Source: Henckelia pumila (Eukaryota > Streptophyta > Magnoliopsida > Lamiales > Gesneriaceae). Taken from it: a stretch of DNA of 64,000 nt. Location: the NCBI RefSeq assembly GCF_033568475.1, contig NC_133123.1, positions 156,379,753 through 156,443,752 on the forward strand, read 5' to 3'. Positions 36,230 through 47,447 of the stretch are shown in pieces. The notes below the pieces were generated by a model. The model ran no database searches and was not told the DNA's origin. It saw only the letters and a list, made by a program, of their open reading frames with translations. Position 1 is the stretch's first letter; every line of letters starts with the position of its first letter. The translations under genes were made by a program, and so were the position numbers.

Positions 36230-37815
36230 TCCTTTGTAAAATTTGGTATAATGCCTTATTGTGGTATGCTACTTCGTAATATTTTGTACATTGTCCATAA
36301 ATGTTTTCCATTGTGGTGCTGGTGCATTGGCAAAAAAGCAGTACAAATGTTATTGATATGTAGTACAAGACCTTGCAAATAAATTACAATAATGCCTGAG
36401 TGTGGTATAAGAATTGGTTAAATGTGGTACATCATCCATAAATGTTTTCCATTGTGGTGCTGGTGCATTGTCAAAAAAACAGTACAAATTTTATTGATAT
36501 GTAGTACAAGCCCTTGCAAATAAAGTACAATAATGTCTGGGTGTGGTATAAGAATTGGTTAAATGTGGTACATCGTCCATAAATGTTTTCCATTGTGGTG
36601 CTGGTGCATTGTAAAAATAGCAGTACAAACTTTATTGATATGTAGTACAAGCCCTTGCAAATAAAGTACAATAATGCCTGAGTGTGGTATAAGCATTGGT
36701 TAAATGTGGTACATCGTCCATAAATGTTTTCCATTGTGGTGCTGGTGCATTGGCAAAAAAACAGTACAAACTTTATTGATATGTAGTACAAGCCCTTGCA
36801 AATAAAGTACAATAATGCCTGGTGTGGTATAAGAATTGGTTAAATGTGGTACATCGTCCGTAAATATTTTTCATTGTGGTGCTGGTGCATTGTCAAAAAT
36901 GCAGTACAAATTATATTGATATGTAGTACAAGAGCTTGCAAATAAAGTACAATAATGCCTGATTGTGGTATAAACATTGGTTAAATGTGGTACATCGTCC
37001 ATAAATGTTTTCCATTGTGGTGCTGGTGCATTGGCAAAAAAACAGTACAAACTTTATTGATATGTAGTACAAGCCCTTGCAAATAAAGTACAATAATGCC
37101 TGAGTGTGGTATAAGAATTGGTTAAATGTGGTACATCGTCCGTAAATATTTTCCATTGTGGTGCTGGTGCATTGTCAAAAATGCAGTACAAATTATATTG
37201 ATATGTAGTACAAGAGCTTGCAAATAAAGTACAATAATGCCTGATTGTGGTATAAGCATTGGTTAAATGTGGTACATCGTCCATAAATGTTTTCCATTGT
37301 GGTGCTGGTGCATTGGCAAAAAAACAGTACAAACTTTATTGATATGTAGTACAAGCCCTTGCAAATAAAGTACAATAATTCCTGAGTGTGGTATAAGAAT
37401 TGGTTAAATGTGGTACATTGTCCATAAATGTTTTCCATTGTGGTGCTGGTGCATTGGCAAAAAAACAGTACAAACTTTATTGATATTTAGTACAAGCCCT
37501 TGCAAATAAAGTACAATAATGCCTGAGTGTGGTATAAGCATTGGTTAAATGTGGTACATTATCCATACATTGATAAAAGAAACATAATATAGACGATTGG
37601 AGTAATACAGTAGAAGAAACATGAAGCATAACATAGCCTATTTGCAGTATCAGTTTCATAGATAAGTAGTACACTATGTAGCAAATCAAGTAAAAAACGT
37701 TTTTACTTCCCTGATACAGTACCAAATTCATCAACAACACAGTTATGCATCCGTTCAATACACCAAAAATACTTATGGTGTAATAAGCACCAGTATGTTC
37801 AACCAAACTACCAAA
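36230..37815 (-). repeat. right arm of the MULE inverted satellite array
   Basis: Nine units in the opposite orientation to the left arm; 'ataaagtaca' (or one-base variants) recurs at 36,379, 36,520, 36,661, 36,802, 36,942, 37,083, 37,224, 37,365 and 37,506, spacings 140-141. The outer end (37,600-37,815) matches the outer end of the left arm and abuts the protease stop codon at 37857. All ORFs here are by-products of the repeat. Confidence 0.93.
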
Positions 37816-37856
37816 TACACTAACAAAAATCATTGTCCACTCCATTATCATTTCTG

Positions 37857-40800
37857 TCAACTCATTTTACTCAAACCATATTCGTCACTTAGGATGGCTG
37901 CAGCAACGTATGCCCTTATACCGTCTATTTTGCAATCAGTCTGATGATTCCATGTAAACGGGTCATCACGAGCATAGCACTTTGCCCATAGGCAAGTAAA
38001 CACACCACAATCGGGATTAGGCCCTTGGACTCTACACTTTGGGAATCCCACGGTGCAATTGGAAAGGTCAAGGTCCTTGAACAACCTCAAGTATCCTAAT
38101 AGAAATTCAACCTGGACACAAATCGAATTATTGTAATAGTGACCTAATTGCATCACATAATGAGGGAGGTACAATAATGAAAGACTTACAAACTGTCTCG
38201 CACTTGTCTTGTCATATGAGCTATCTATTGAGTTCCTCACCACAAATTCCTTTTTTTCATTATTCCACACAAGCAAAAACCAATGGGATCTCACACCAAT
38301 AGGGAATAATACATATCTGCATATCATCATTACTTCCTTATTTAGATCGTGTAACTTCACCACAGTACTCTTCGTACACTTCGAGAGGAAGTCCACGTAT
38401 TGATGATCCTCAAGTGATTTGTTCTTGTAATGCTCACCAAGTACTTTTAATAAATCACGCTACAAAAAATATTTAAATTTTCAACAATCAATTTTAATAC
38501 TTAAATACATAAATAGAAGAACAGTGGATGAAATACGGTTAATTACAAAGGTAGCCATACAAACCTGAACCCAAGGTTGAACCGTATAAATGGGGATGTC
38601 GTGGTTATTGGAGCGGCACAAAATTTTCAGGTAGCATTCTATTATCTCTCCCCGGACATCATTGCCAAACAACAGATCACATAATTGAGGTCCTTCCACT
38701 GATAGGTATGAGTCATTCCACACCACACAACTGTGTAAAAAAAAAATTCAGTGCACTAGTTAAAATATACAATGTAATAAACATGATGACTTACTCCAAT
38801 TTTTCCCGTGAAAGAAAAGAAGTAATGGCTTTTCTCTCTGAATCAGTCACTAAATCGTGTCCACAAAAATCTGTCCGACCCTTGTATACTTGCAAAGGAT
38901 CCTCCACCACCTGTCCAACATCTAGTGTCACCTGCTCAACAACACGATCAAGATCTACGAGGTAGTCATCCTAATGAAACACACAATAATTTAAATAGAA
39001 GCAATATAAGTCACATATCAAATAAAGAAAATAAACAACTATACGTAATATATTACTATTACCTCTGTCGTACTACCAACCAAACTACTAGATTTCTCTC
39101 TCAATCGTTTTGAAACTCTTCTCGGCACATTCAACCAACTCTCCTTGTTACTCCTACTCGCGCGCTCCACTTTCTTTCTTATGTTTACAATCTTCTTAGG
39201 ATCAAATCCACTTGCAGCATCGCTCTCGTCAACCAGCAATTTTGAAACACGATCATCAATATTTCGACCGGAGGCTTCTCCATCATCCTTTGAGGTCATT
39301 TTAATAGAATCCACAATCACATCATCAACTATCTTCTTTGGTTCATTCTCAACTTCATTTTCTACTTGCATTTTATCACCTTCCTTCTCATCTAACTTTT
39401 CAAATCCATCCTCCATTTCATCAGCAACATCATTCACATTTTCATGAATTTTTGGAACTTGTGTCTCAATCTGCACACTATATAAGTCATTGAAATTGCC
39501 ATCAAAATCCTTACCACCAGAATTTTTTTGACTACTAATTTTTCCAGCACCACTTTTCGAACCGTATCTGCGTTTCAAATTCTCAATCTCAGAAGACTGT
39601 TCCCTAACAATCTTCTCCAAACGAGTGACATCTGTTTTCAAAATATACTCATTCGTTGTTGACATTACCTATAACAAATCAATCACAGAATTCATCAACA
39701 AACTTTAAGAACATTACAATTAATTGGACAAAGTATAAATACGCATCACTTCACGTACCACAGCGCTGGAAGATATCTCCTCAACAAACACTCTTTCGTT
39801 AGGGAATGGAACTATAGGAACAATCTATTTATAACATAAAATCGCAAAGTTAGAACCTTATAATTATTTTGGATAATATTATATCAAAATGACATATCAA
39901 ATAGGACCTTCATTCTCGTAATTGTGTTAAACAATTCTTCGGCAGAATCAGAATTGTTAGGAATTTTGCACTTCGCCCAACGAAACACACGGGGAAATTT
40001 CCTAATACTTGTCTGAATGGCAAACAAAGGTACACTCTCATACAACCATGCCTACATTGAAAGATTTTTAGATTAAGTATGTACAAGAAGAAATGTTATA
40101 TATGACCAATGTATTAAGGACAATAAATACTAACCATCAACCCCACTAAACAACCATCTAGATACTTCTTTCGTTCTACTACACCTTGTTCACCACCGAT
40201 ATGGGCAGCCATGTTCTCGCAAAGGAATTGGTACGCAGCATCACCCCACGAGTATTCAAAGAAATGATCCAGATCATCGAGATATGGCATAATAAATCGT
40301 GGATTTGTATAATTTCCAACCGGAAAAATCACACAATTGAATAAATACAAGATAAACATCCTCGCAAAGTCCTCGACATATTTTTTTTTCTTCTTACGTG
40401 CTAGTTCAAGAAGTTTCAAATGAATACTTGATCGGATTACCTTGCTTACACTACCCCCAAAATAACGAGTTACAAAGGAAGATTCCATTTTCAAATCAAT
40501 ATTCACTGGTTGTCCAACATATTTTAACCCCATAACAATGGAAAACTCTGACGATTTAAAAGGAACCGATACATTACCATCACCAAACTTGAAGGACAAA
40601 GATTGAACGTCAAACCTGCTCAACACTGCCTCAACCTTCAAACAACTAAAGCTAAGCTTTGGCATCTTCAACCATTCTGAGAATGGAGAATCATTTATCC
40701 ACTGTAGTTGTCTTCTCTCAATTATAGATGAAAGTTCTTCCATTGTACTCCGAAATACTGCAGCAGAGCAGCGGCTTGGTGTCTCATATGCCCTACGGAT

Positions 40801-41210
40801 ACTACGTTTCATCTCGGATCCTACTCGTTCTCGTACTATTTCTAAATAAAAAAAAAACCGTGTGTCAAAAGTCATAACGATAAGATTTTGATAAACAATT
40901 TTCACGGTAACAAAACAGAAAACATAAACCGAAGGAAATATTTTTAATTTGAACTATTTGAGTTGTCTATACCTAATTCTATCCAAACAAAACATTGATA
41001 AATCTAGTTTGAACTCTCAAAACTACAAATCAAATTTCCAAAATTTCGCATACACCAATTTTAAAATTGGTTTCCACAGTTTCGAAAAATTTGTAACAAC
41101 CTAGATGAAATTGAATAAAAAGTTGGACAAATTGAATAAAAATATTAGAAGATAAAAACTATCAGAAGAAACTCACTGCCTTTTTTGCTTTGCTTCTGCT
41201 CGTTTTCCAT
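37857..41210 (-). CDS. MULE-borne Ulp1-like cysteine protease, nine exons, intact
   Basis: Ulp1/SENP-type (C48) protease, the family that cleaves SUMO; the substrate here is unknown. Exons (minus): 41177-41210, 40135-40841, 39908-40051, 39759-39824, 39063-39668, 38795-38970, 38565-38730, 38190-38459 and 37857-38111. All are GT-AG, in phase, with no stop: 807 aa. The start MENEQKQSKKG is an ATG at 41210. Exon 2 resembles the DUF1985 domain that precedes Ulp1 in plant transposon-borne proteins (SFKFGDG..., GLKYVGQPVN). Exon 5 is a charged linker with a coiled-coil-like start (TRLEKIVREQSSEIENLKRR) and basic patches that could be nuclear signals. The catalytic domain shows His in RSHWFLLVW, Asp in NSIDSSYD, and Gln and Cys in VQGPNPDCGVF, so the triad is present. 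It converges on the transposase across an inverted satellite array. Reading-frame integrity suggests recent function or youth. Confidence 0.85.
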
Positions 41211-41224
41211 GTGACTGACAGATT

Positions 41225-41405
41225 TCAAAGCGACGATAGCGATTTGAAATCTATTGCAAGCCCGTGAGTTTAGTGTGGATGCTAGATGTTGGGAGAAGAG
41301 ATGAATATTGGTCGAGATTGAGAGATCGTCGCTTTGAAATCTGTTGCAAGCCCGTGAGTTTAGCGTGGATACTAGATGTTGGGAGAAGAGATGAATATTG
41401 GCTGA
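41225..41405. repeat. 90-bp tandem duplication near the MULE right end
   Basis: 'gcaagcccgtgagttta' at 41,256 and 41,346, with 'ttgggagaagagatgaatattgg' after both. It lies in the 5' leader of the Ulp1 gene and may be duplicated promoter or UTR sequence. Confidence 0.85.
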
Positions 41406-41557
41406 GATTGGGAGATAAGAGAAGATGATGAAAATTGGTGCAGGCGATTCTGTCAAAATGAGGGAAGAGAAGAAGAGAAGAAGGGCGTGAGAAGTGAGAG
41501 CAAATAATTTTCCAATTAAAAACCTAGATAAAATAATAATAATAATAATTTAAAAGG

Positions 41558-41676
41558 AGACAAGGGAGTGAAAAAAAATTTATTTGTTGTAGTAGGTACC
41601 TAAATCTCCAAATCTATGACATGGGTACTGAACCCAAAATCAAGTTTTTGATTGGGTATTTAACTATAATTAACCG
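41558..41676 (-). repeat. MULE right terminal inverted repeat
   Basis: Pairs with 31635-31754. It also contains 'tttgttgtagta', which resembles a CACTA end by chance. Confidence 0.88.
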
Positions 41677-41685
41677 AATATAGAA

Positions 41686-42504
41686 AGGTAAGAATTAAGA
41701 TGGAAGATAATTTTTGTTAGCTGATCATCTGTGGTGTTTGTGCTGATAAAGTTCTTATTCGGAAGGTGGCCAGCCAAGTATCACATGGTGGAGTAATTGA
41801 TTTCCAATAAACTTTTAAACTCGAACACCAGGTGCTTGTGGTGCATTTGTTTTTTAAAAAAAGTTTGCCTCGTTCGAGAATCAAATAATTTTGAATAAAT
41901 ACAGTTTTTTTCTTGGAACGCTTATAATTTTCTGTACGGCACTCCATCGTAGAATACTAAATTTTTTTTTCCTCTAAACCATTTTTTTAAGGATTCCCCT
42001 AAACCAATTTTGATAATTAACACTGAAATTCTTTTTATTTCAACAGAGATTGTGGTTTGCAAGCCTCAACAACTGCATCAGATGATGCCGATATTTGTGT
42101 CGTGTATTGAGCGAGCATGCAGTGTAGCCGCTGAAGGTCTGGTACCTTTTTCATCATCGATATAATGTCGTGTCTGAATTATAATGTATCCATGGTTATA
42201 ATTCCATTATTTTGTGTTGGTATCAAATTCATGCTTTCTAGTTTATTATATCAATATGCTTCAACCAAAGGTGGACTAGTGCGCTCAGTTCAATTGTTTG
42301 TTACTCTCAAATAAAAGTTTATTTCATTTGCAATTTCCCTCTTAAGTTTAGTGCCCAATGTCACATTATTGAATATCCACCCCCGAATACCAGGACTATT
42401 TATAGATTGATATAGACCAGCGATCATATATGCATTTACTTGAATATACTCTGACCATATGCTGCTTATACCCTTTAATTTTATGATGTATTTTCGTTTT
42501 CCAG
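41686..42504. other. intergenic next to the MULE
   Basis: Short coding-like stretches (around 41,735-41,790 and 42,045-42,140) that I could not assign to a family. Confidence 0.4.
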
Positions 42505-42617
42505 ACAATGCACAGATAAAGGGATTTGTTGGGTAAGAAACACTGTGGTTCAGGACATCGATGACACTGCTATGAGATTTAGATTGCTAAGGTTGTACGG
42601 GTACAAGGTTTCTTCAG
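42505..42617 (+). pseudogene. single exon of a class II diterpene cyclase (copalyl diphosphate synthase type)
   Basis: An isolated 113-base exon between 'tttccag' and 'gtataat' splice sites. It reads CTDKGICWVRNTVVQDIDDT then AMRFRLLRLYGYKVSS. DIDDTAM is the DxDD proton-donor motif of copalyl diphosphate synthases (gibberellin and labdane pathways). The usual Gly after DDTAM is Arg. No neighbouring CPS exons (QXXDGSW or the later domains) were found, so it is a fragment rather than a gene. Confidence 0.85.
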
Positions 42618-42708
42618 GTATAATTACTCTTCGCTCATATATATTGTAAAAAATAATAATATAAATTGAAAAAAAGGACTAAACATCATGACATAGAATT
42701 AGTTTAAC

Positions 42709-43165
42709 ATGTCAGTATTTCTTTTTGTAATGATCTGTGGAGTACTGAGAAGTCCATTTTCCAAGCTTGATGCATAATGATTTTGAAAGCTCCCTGTTTT
42801 TCCTGGCCATCACAACGTGCCAGTGATTCTTCACTGCATTATCTGTTCTACCTGGAAAAAGCCTGGAAATCAGCGCCCATTTGTTGCCGTATTGTGTTTG
42901 AGCTTCCATTAATCTGTGCTCCTCTTCTTCACTGAAAGATCATTAATTTGTTTATCTTTGGATCAAGCTGATTATGCCATCTCAATCTACAACTTTTGCC
43001 TTCAAACAATCAAGTAAAATATTATTGAAAAAACATTGTTTTAAAGATAGATATATGATTAAATTAAAGAATATCGATGATTATATTACGTACGTACGTA
43101 CCTGAACTTTATCCTCTTAGTTTTTCAGCTACGAGGTTCTAGTTCTGCGGGCTGTACATGGCTAC
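42709..43165 (-). pseudogene. R2R3-MYB transcription factor pseudogene
   Basis: Two exon relics. Exon 1 (~43165-43102) reads PQN, stop, NLVAEKLRG, stop, SSG before a gtacgt donor, matching the end of R2 with Trp and Arg codons turned into stops. Exon 2 (42999-42709) reads KSCRLRWHNQLDPKINK, then after a small insertion and frameshift SFSEEEEHRLMEAQTQYGNK, WALISRLFPGRTDNAVKNHW and HVVMARK. NHWHVVMARK is typical of the MYB52/54/56/105/117 group. Upstream R2 and the C-terminal regulatory part are missing or unreadable. Confidence 0.85.
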
Positions 43166-43741
43166 GGAAAATAGAGCAGAACACTTGTGGCAGAGCTGTG
43201 GATCAGGTTATGACAGTTCTGAATTTGCTGTTTTTTTTTAGTTATTATTTTTGCTGAATTTAGAATCGATTCTGGTTCGGCTGATTTGATGTTTGATTTA
43301 GCTGTATGATTGATTTTGATTATGTGTGCCATGGAGCTGCTGCTTGATTATTTTGTTGTTATTTATTATTTGATTCTCCTTTTGTGATATTTGTTTTTGA
43401 TTTTCAAATGCGGCGATGTTTGAGTTGCTTGTTTGTATGATTGTTTGAGAAAATTGTTATGTTTAGTTCAAGTGGTGATCATTGGAATGAACTCGTGAAG
43501 AAATTTCTTGATAGTAATGGTTGTACATGAATCTAGAGTTGAATTTGGTGACGTGCTTGAATCATGTGTAAATTTGTGTCTACTAATTGAATGGTTCCCA
43601 TTGAATAACATGTGTTTTTTTTAAACAAAGGTTTTGATCGAATCAGATTGGTTTTCTTGATTATAATCCTTTGCGCCCGAAGAGTAAGTGTCTGTATGGC
43701 AATTGAACTAATACTGCTCACGATTGTCGAGTTTGAATGTG

Positions 43742-43779
43742 ACAAAGTGGAATCATAGCTCGATATGATTCCACTTTGT
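43742..43779. repeat. perfect 16-bp palindrome with 6-base loop
   Basis: The arm ACAAAGTGGAATCATA and its exact complement flank GCTCGA. Function unknown. Confidence 0.9.
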
Positions 43780-44746
43780 ATCCTTTTTAAAAAATCAAGA
43801 TGTATTTTACCTTACACTTTGCATATTTGCTGGTCAATACTCAATTGCCTTTCACACATTATATTTAACCTCAGTATTCCATTGACTGTGATGTTAAGTG
43901 CATGCATATGTAAAAATAGGTGTGTGAGAATAGCTGAGACTGAGTTGAGCTCGAGCAATGTCACGGTAACGGGCACCATGATTTCTATCCTTGTTATCTA
44001 TTGATGATTTAGCTGATCAGATTGCTGAAATCCTTAATTATTTCGGGTAATATAAGCGTTCACAAATTTCATCTTTATTTGCTGCTATGTATGTGTAAAT
44101 ATCTAACTCTCTCTCCCCCAGCCTTGGTGCAATGTTGTGCCTGGGGGTAACAGCTGGAGCTTATATTCTTACCTTGTTTGTTGTAAGTAATTCTTCCATA
44201 GAACAAGCCTTTGTTGTGCCTCGCTTGATGTGTGCATCTTTTCAAGAATATTGGGTTTGGGCACAAACTTTGTGTACCTACAAGAGTTTGTTTAAATTAA
44301 ATTAAACTGATCATGGCAGATAAGAAGAACTTGCCATCCGGATCGGGCAGTGTTTCCTCTTGAATGGTTTCATTTTCTTGGGAAGGTATCTTCACAAGCC
44401 CCATAGATTTCTGTCTTAGTTTTTGCCAGTGGGAAGTGGGGTTGAGGTCCTGGAATTGAATTCAATAGGGGTTGATTTTGTATGTCATGGTTTATGTATT
44501 GTGAAACTCGTGGATACAATTTACAGTGTAGTTTTATTTTCATTTACAGTGTAGCAAGTGAAAACTAAAATTCGCATTATTCTATGTCTGTGCCATTTCT
44601 CAAAATTTTCATTTGCTGTTGTAATCTTGTTTTGAATTGTTGCAAGGAATAGTGATGAATGTTAATCTGGAAGGAGTGTTCCAAGTAAATTTATATAGAT
44701 TAGTTCATAACTCGATCTATATATTTTCTAGTGTAGATTGATTTAG
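43780..44746. other. intergenic, no gene supported
   Basis: A stretch at 44,117-44,195 can be read as a hydrophobic peptide (SLGAMLCLGVTAGAYILT) but has no continuation. Confidence 0.45.
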
Positions 44747-45272
44747 AGTAAGAGTAAGCGAAGATCTCAGTCGAGGCCTAAAAACCGAAAATGTTTTAAT
44801 TGTGGTGAAACATGTCATTACATTAAAGATTGTTCAAGGCCTAAACAAAAACAAAACCAGAATTACAAAAATCAGCATGATGATATTGCTAATATGGCTT
44901 CTTATAGTGAAAACATGGGTGATGTTTTTATGGTGACTGAAGTATGTGATGTGCCTACTGTGAATTTTGTGCATTCAAGTGCTTTGTGTGAAAATGAATG
45001 GCTTGTAGATTCTGCGTGCACTTTTCACATGTCTCCATTCAAAAATCTGTTTTCTACTTATACAGAAGTGAAGCATGGGTCTGTTTCTATGGCTAATGAA
45101 AAGATGTGTCAAGTTGCTGGTCTTGGTGATGTATGTTTGAAATTTGATTCAGGTTATATGTTGACTTTGAAAAATGTTAGACATGTTCCTGATTTATGTC
45201 ATAATTTGATTTCCTGTGCTGCTTTGGAAAATGATGGTCTACAGGGTAGATGGGGTAATGGGGTCATGAAAT
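44747..45272 (+). pseudogene. copia gag/protease fragment
   Basis: A 526-base piece nearly identical to 55,655-56,180 of the second copia element. It contains a zinc knuckle CFNCGETCHYIKDC with all four ligands and a protease start WLVDSACTFHMSPF. The zinc-knuckle Cys and the Trp codon are intact here but mutated in the longer copy. It starts and stops abruptly: the left end lies in unrelated DNA and the right end (…GNGVMK) joins pararetrovirus sequence of opposite strand. No gag N-terminus, LTR or RT. Confidence 0.93.
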
Positions 45273-45457
45273 GATGTCTTCTTTTTCTAAGCCCTAGGTT
45301 GCCTAAGACTCTTTTTACTTGTCCTGCCGAAAATCCTTGGTACTTCTGTAATGTTGGATTTTCTCTCATAATCCTTTGTACCATATTATGAGATATCGTG
45401 GTTTGACTAAAAAATCCAGCCAAACTCTCATGTGTTTCGTGTCGAAACACTTCTTCT

Positions 45458-46846
45458 TTATTCTGATTCTGATTCATCTTCAGATTCATCTTGGCTAAGC
45501 AATATCTCTTCTTCGTATATACTTTCATCTGAGGGGATATCCTCAAATTGATATACTTGGACTAAATCTTGAAAGAAGACCGCACCATCTATATCTGGTG
45601 TTGCTTCAAAGAGTTTAACTCCCTTTTTCTCGTTTTCTAGATAGTTTGTAGATATATGTCCTCTTGCTCCACATGTCCAGCAGTTGCAATCCTTAAAACT
45701 TTCACTTGCTCTCGTATGAGTTCTTCTGAAAGTTCTTCTAGATGGTGTTCTTCCCCTGCCTTGTGATGAGTTTGTTGCTGGAGATGTTCTTGTAGGTCCA
45801 CTTCTTCTACCTGATCTATAGGATCTGGCCTTTTGTTTGGACCAAAATGTTCTTGGTTTCTAAGAACTTTTCATTCTTTTATTGTAGGGATTATTTTTAA
45901 ATTTCTTCCTTTTAAATCCCTGTGATTTATTCCCTATAACCGTAGGGAGATCATTTTCTCTACAACATAGAGGAGTATGCTTATTAATACCCCTTATTTT
46001 CTTGTAGTTCTTCTGTAATGCTGCTATATGACACCATTCCGCCAATTTTCCTTTCAAAAAGGAGGCGCGTCTTGCCAATGTATCAAGATTACCTGGAACT
46101 TATTCTTTTATCAGCATTTCTCTCCAAGGGCTTGGCATTTTTGCAAAAAATAGCTGAATGGATACATTTTCTTCTGAATTCCATCTATATTTGGTGAATA
46201 ACATAATATATTCATCAACTAAACATATATCATGTAACTCGAGGCTATACAGAGCTTGAGTATATCTTCTCTTTTTCTCTGTATCTTGATTATTGAAATA
46301 GTCTACCCCTATGAATTGTGCTTTAAAAAGGGTGGCCATTCTTCCTACAATCTCGCTAAGTGATTCTCCTGCTAAGATTGATTCCTTGGTTTCTAGCATT
46401 GTCATTTCCCAAGCTATCTTGACAGATCCCATTAGATTCATTTCCATAAGTTTGATAAATCCTTTTTTATTGAGATCTAAAGTTCCTGCTGCTATTCTCA
46501 TGGCTGATGTCCAATCATCTATGAGATCTTCTTTGTTTTTGAAGTCCAGAACATCCAGGTTTAACATAACCCCATAAGGATGTATCGGGTCTAAAACAGT
46601 TTTTTCATAAGGAGTTTGATGTATTGGTATATTACTTCTTCTTGATCTGGTTTCTGCTGGATGTGAATTTTCTCCAACATGGAACTCACTATGTGGTTCT
46701 TTTGTTTTAACCATATATCTCGGGGGATTCCCTATGGGTTGTTCACCCTCAAAGAAATTCATTTTTAGATCTACTACTTTGAGATTCGAAAAAGAATCCG
46801 CAAGATCTTGTAGATTCTCGAGATTTAATCTTTCTAAAGTAGTCAT
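45458..46846 (-). pseudogene. caulimovirid coat-protein-like ORF, two nonsense codons
   Basis: Virion capsid precursor type. One frame of 462 codons from ATG at 46846, broken by TAA at 46100-46102 and TAG at 45860-45862. Seen: a central capsid region (DDWTSAMRIAAG, AQFIGVDYFN, MPSPWREMLI), then a basic Arg/Ser-rich stretch, a zinc knuckle CWTCGARGHISTNY in which the last ligand is Tyr instead of Cys, and an acidic C-terminus rich in Glu/Asp/Ser. The start ATG overlaps the stop of the previous ORF as TGATG, the arrangement that allows termination-reinitiation in these viruses. Confidence 0.78.
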
Positions 46847-47316
46847 CAGATAGTGTTTTTCTTTGATACTGTCTTTATAAGATTAATCATCAATTCATCA
46901 TCAGTTAAAGGTTTTTGAACCATTTTGGTTTTACTTTTCTGATGTAACAGAGGTTCGGTACCAAACGAGAGTGGTAACCTTCCTCCTGTATTTCCCTTTT
47001 TAGAACCAAAAGTATGTTCTAGATTTATGATTTTGGTTTGAAGATCCTTTAGAGTTACAAGAATTTTTTCTTGTTTTTTAATGATTTTTCCAATCTGCCG
47101 AGGTATTTCATACAGCTGATTACTGTAATATTGTACCGTCTTTTGAATTTCTCTAAGATCTCCGGAGATTTTAGAGGAATCTGGTGTGATCTCTAGAAAT
47201 TGAGAATTAGAAATCATATTTCTTAATCTCTTCAGAGAGTATAAAAGACTAAGTCTCTTTAAGTTCTGTTGTAAAGAATCTATTTTAAATAGATTCACTT
47301 GTTTATGGGATTTCAT
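46846..47316 (-). pseudogene. small pararetrovirus ORF upstream of coat protein
   Basis: About 156 codons from the first ATG (47316), Leu/Lys-rich with heptad-like spacing (QIGKIIKKQEKILVTLKDLQ), similar in kind to virion-associated proteins of caulimovirids, followed by a Gly/Pro-rich tail. No internal stop is seen, but the frame is open upstream to about 47,410 without an ATG. Function inferred only from position. Confidence 0.55.
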
Positions 47317-47435
47317 ATAAATGAAATCCTTCTGATTCAAATCTCGTTTGAATCCATGATTTTTTGAAAATCTCTTCCTCAACAAAGAAAAATATGATTT
47401 AATGAATAATATAAAGTCTGAATAAAATTACCTAG

Positions 47436-47447
47436 ACTCTGATACCA
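47436..47447 (-). other. pararetrovirus tRNA-Met primer-binding site
   Basis: The minus strand reads TGGTATCAGAGT, matching the initiator tRNA-Met complement used by caulimovirids except for the last base. Confidence 0.8.

Larger units (their letters stand above)
31635..41676 (+). mobile_element. Mutator-like element carrying a Ulp1 protease gene
   Basis: A 10,042-bp element. Its ends are terminal inverted repeats of about 115 bp (31635-31754 and 41558-41676 reversed), sharing 'agttaaat', 'cccaatc', 'aaaact', 'ttcagtacc', 'atgtca' at about 70% identity. A perfect 9-bp target duplication AATATAGAA lies at 31626-31634 and 41677-41685. It encodes a MULE transposase on the + strand and a Ulp1-like protease on the - strand, converging on an inverted satellite array. 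This fits the Kaonashi/KI-MULE class of plant MULEs with captured Ulp1 genes. The transposase is broken; the protease is not. Confidence 0.93.

Noticed and set aside
35560-37438. Repeated ORFs reading CKGLYYISIKFVLFFCQCTS-type peptides on both strands
   Set aside because: They are translations of the 141-bp satellite units in an inverted array; no start context, no variation pattern of a protein, and frames change with unit length.
36230-37560. Regularly spaced repeats resembling a CRISPR array
   Set aside because: The whole 141-bp unit repeats, with no variable spacers; it is satellite DNA inside a plant transposon.
41585-41597. 'tttgttgtagta' as the missing right end of the CACTA element at 28,852
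   Set aside because: It lies inside the MULE terminal inverted repeat, lacks the final TAGTG and the subterminal ACAACGG hairpins.
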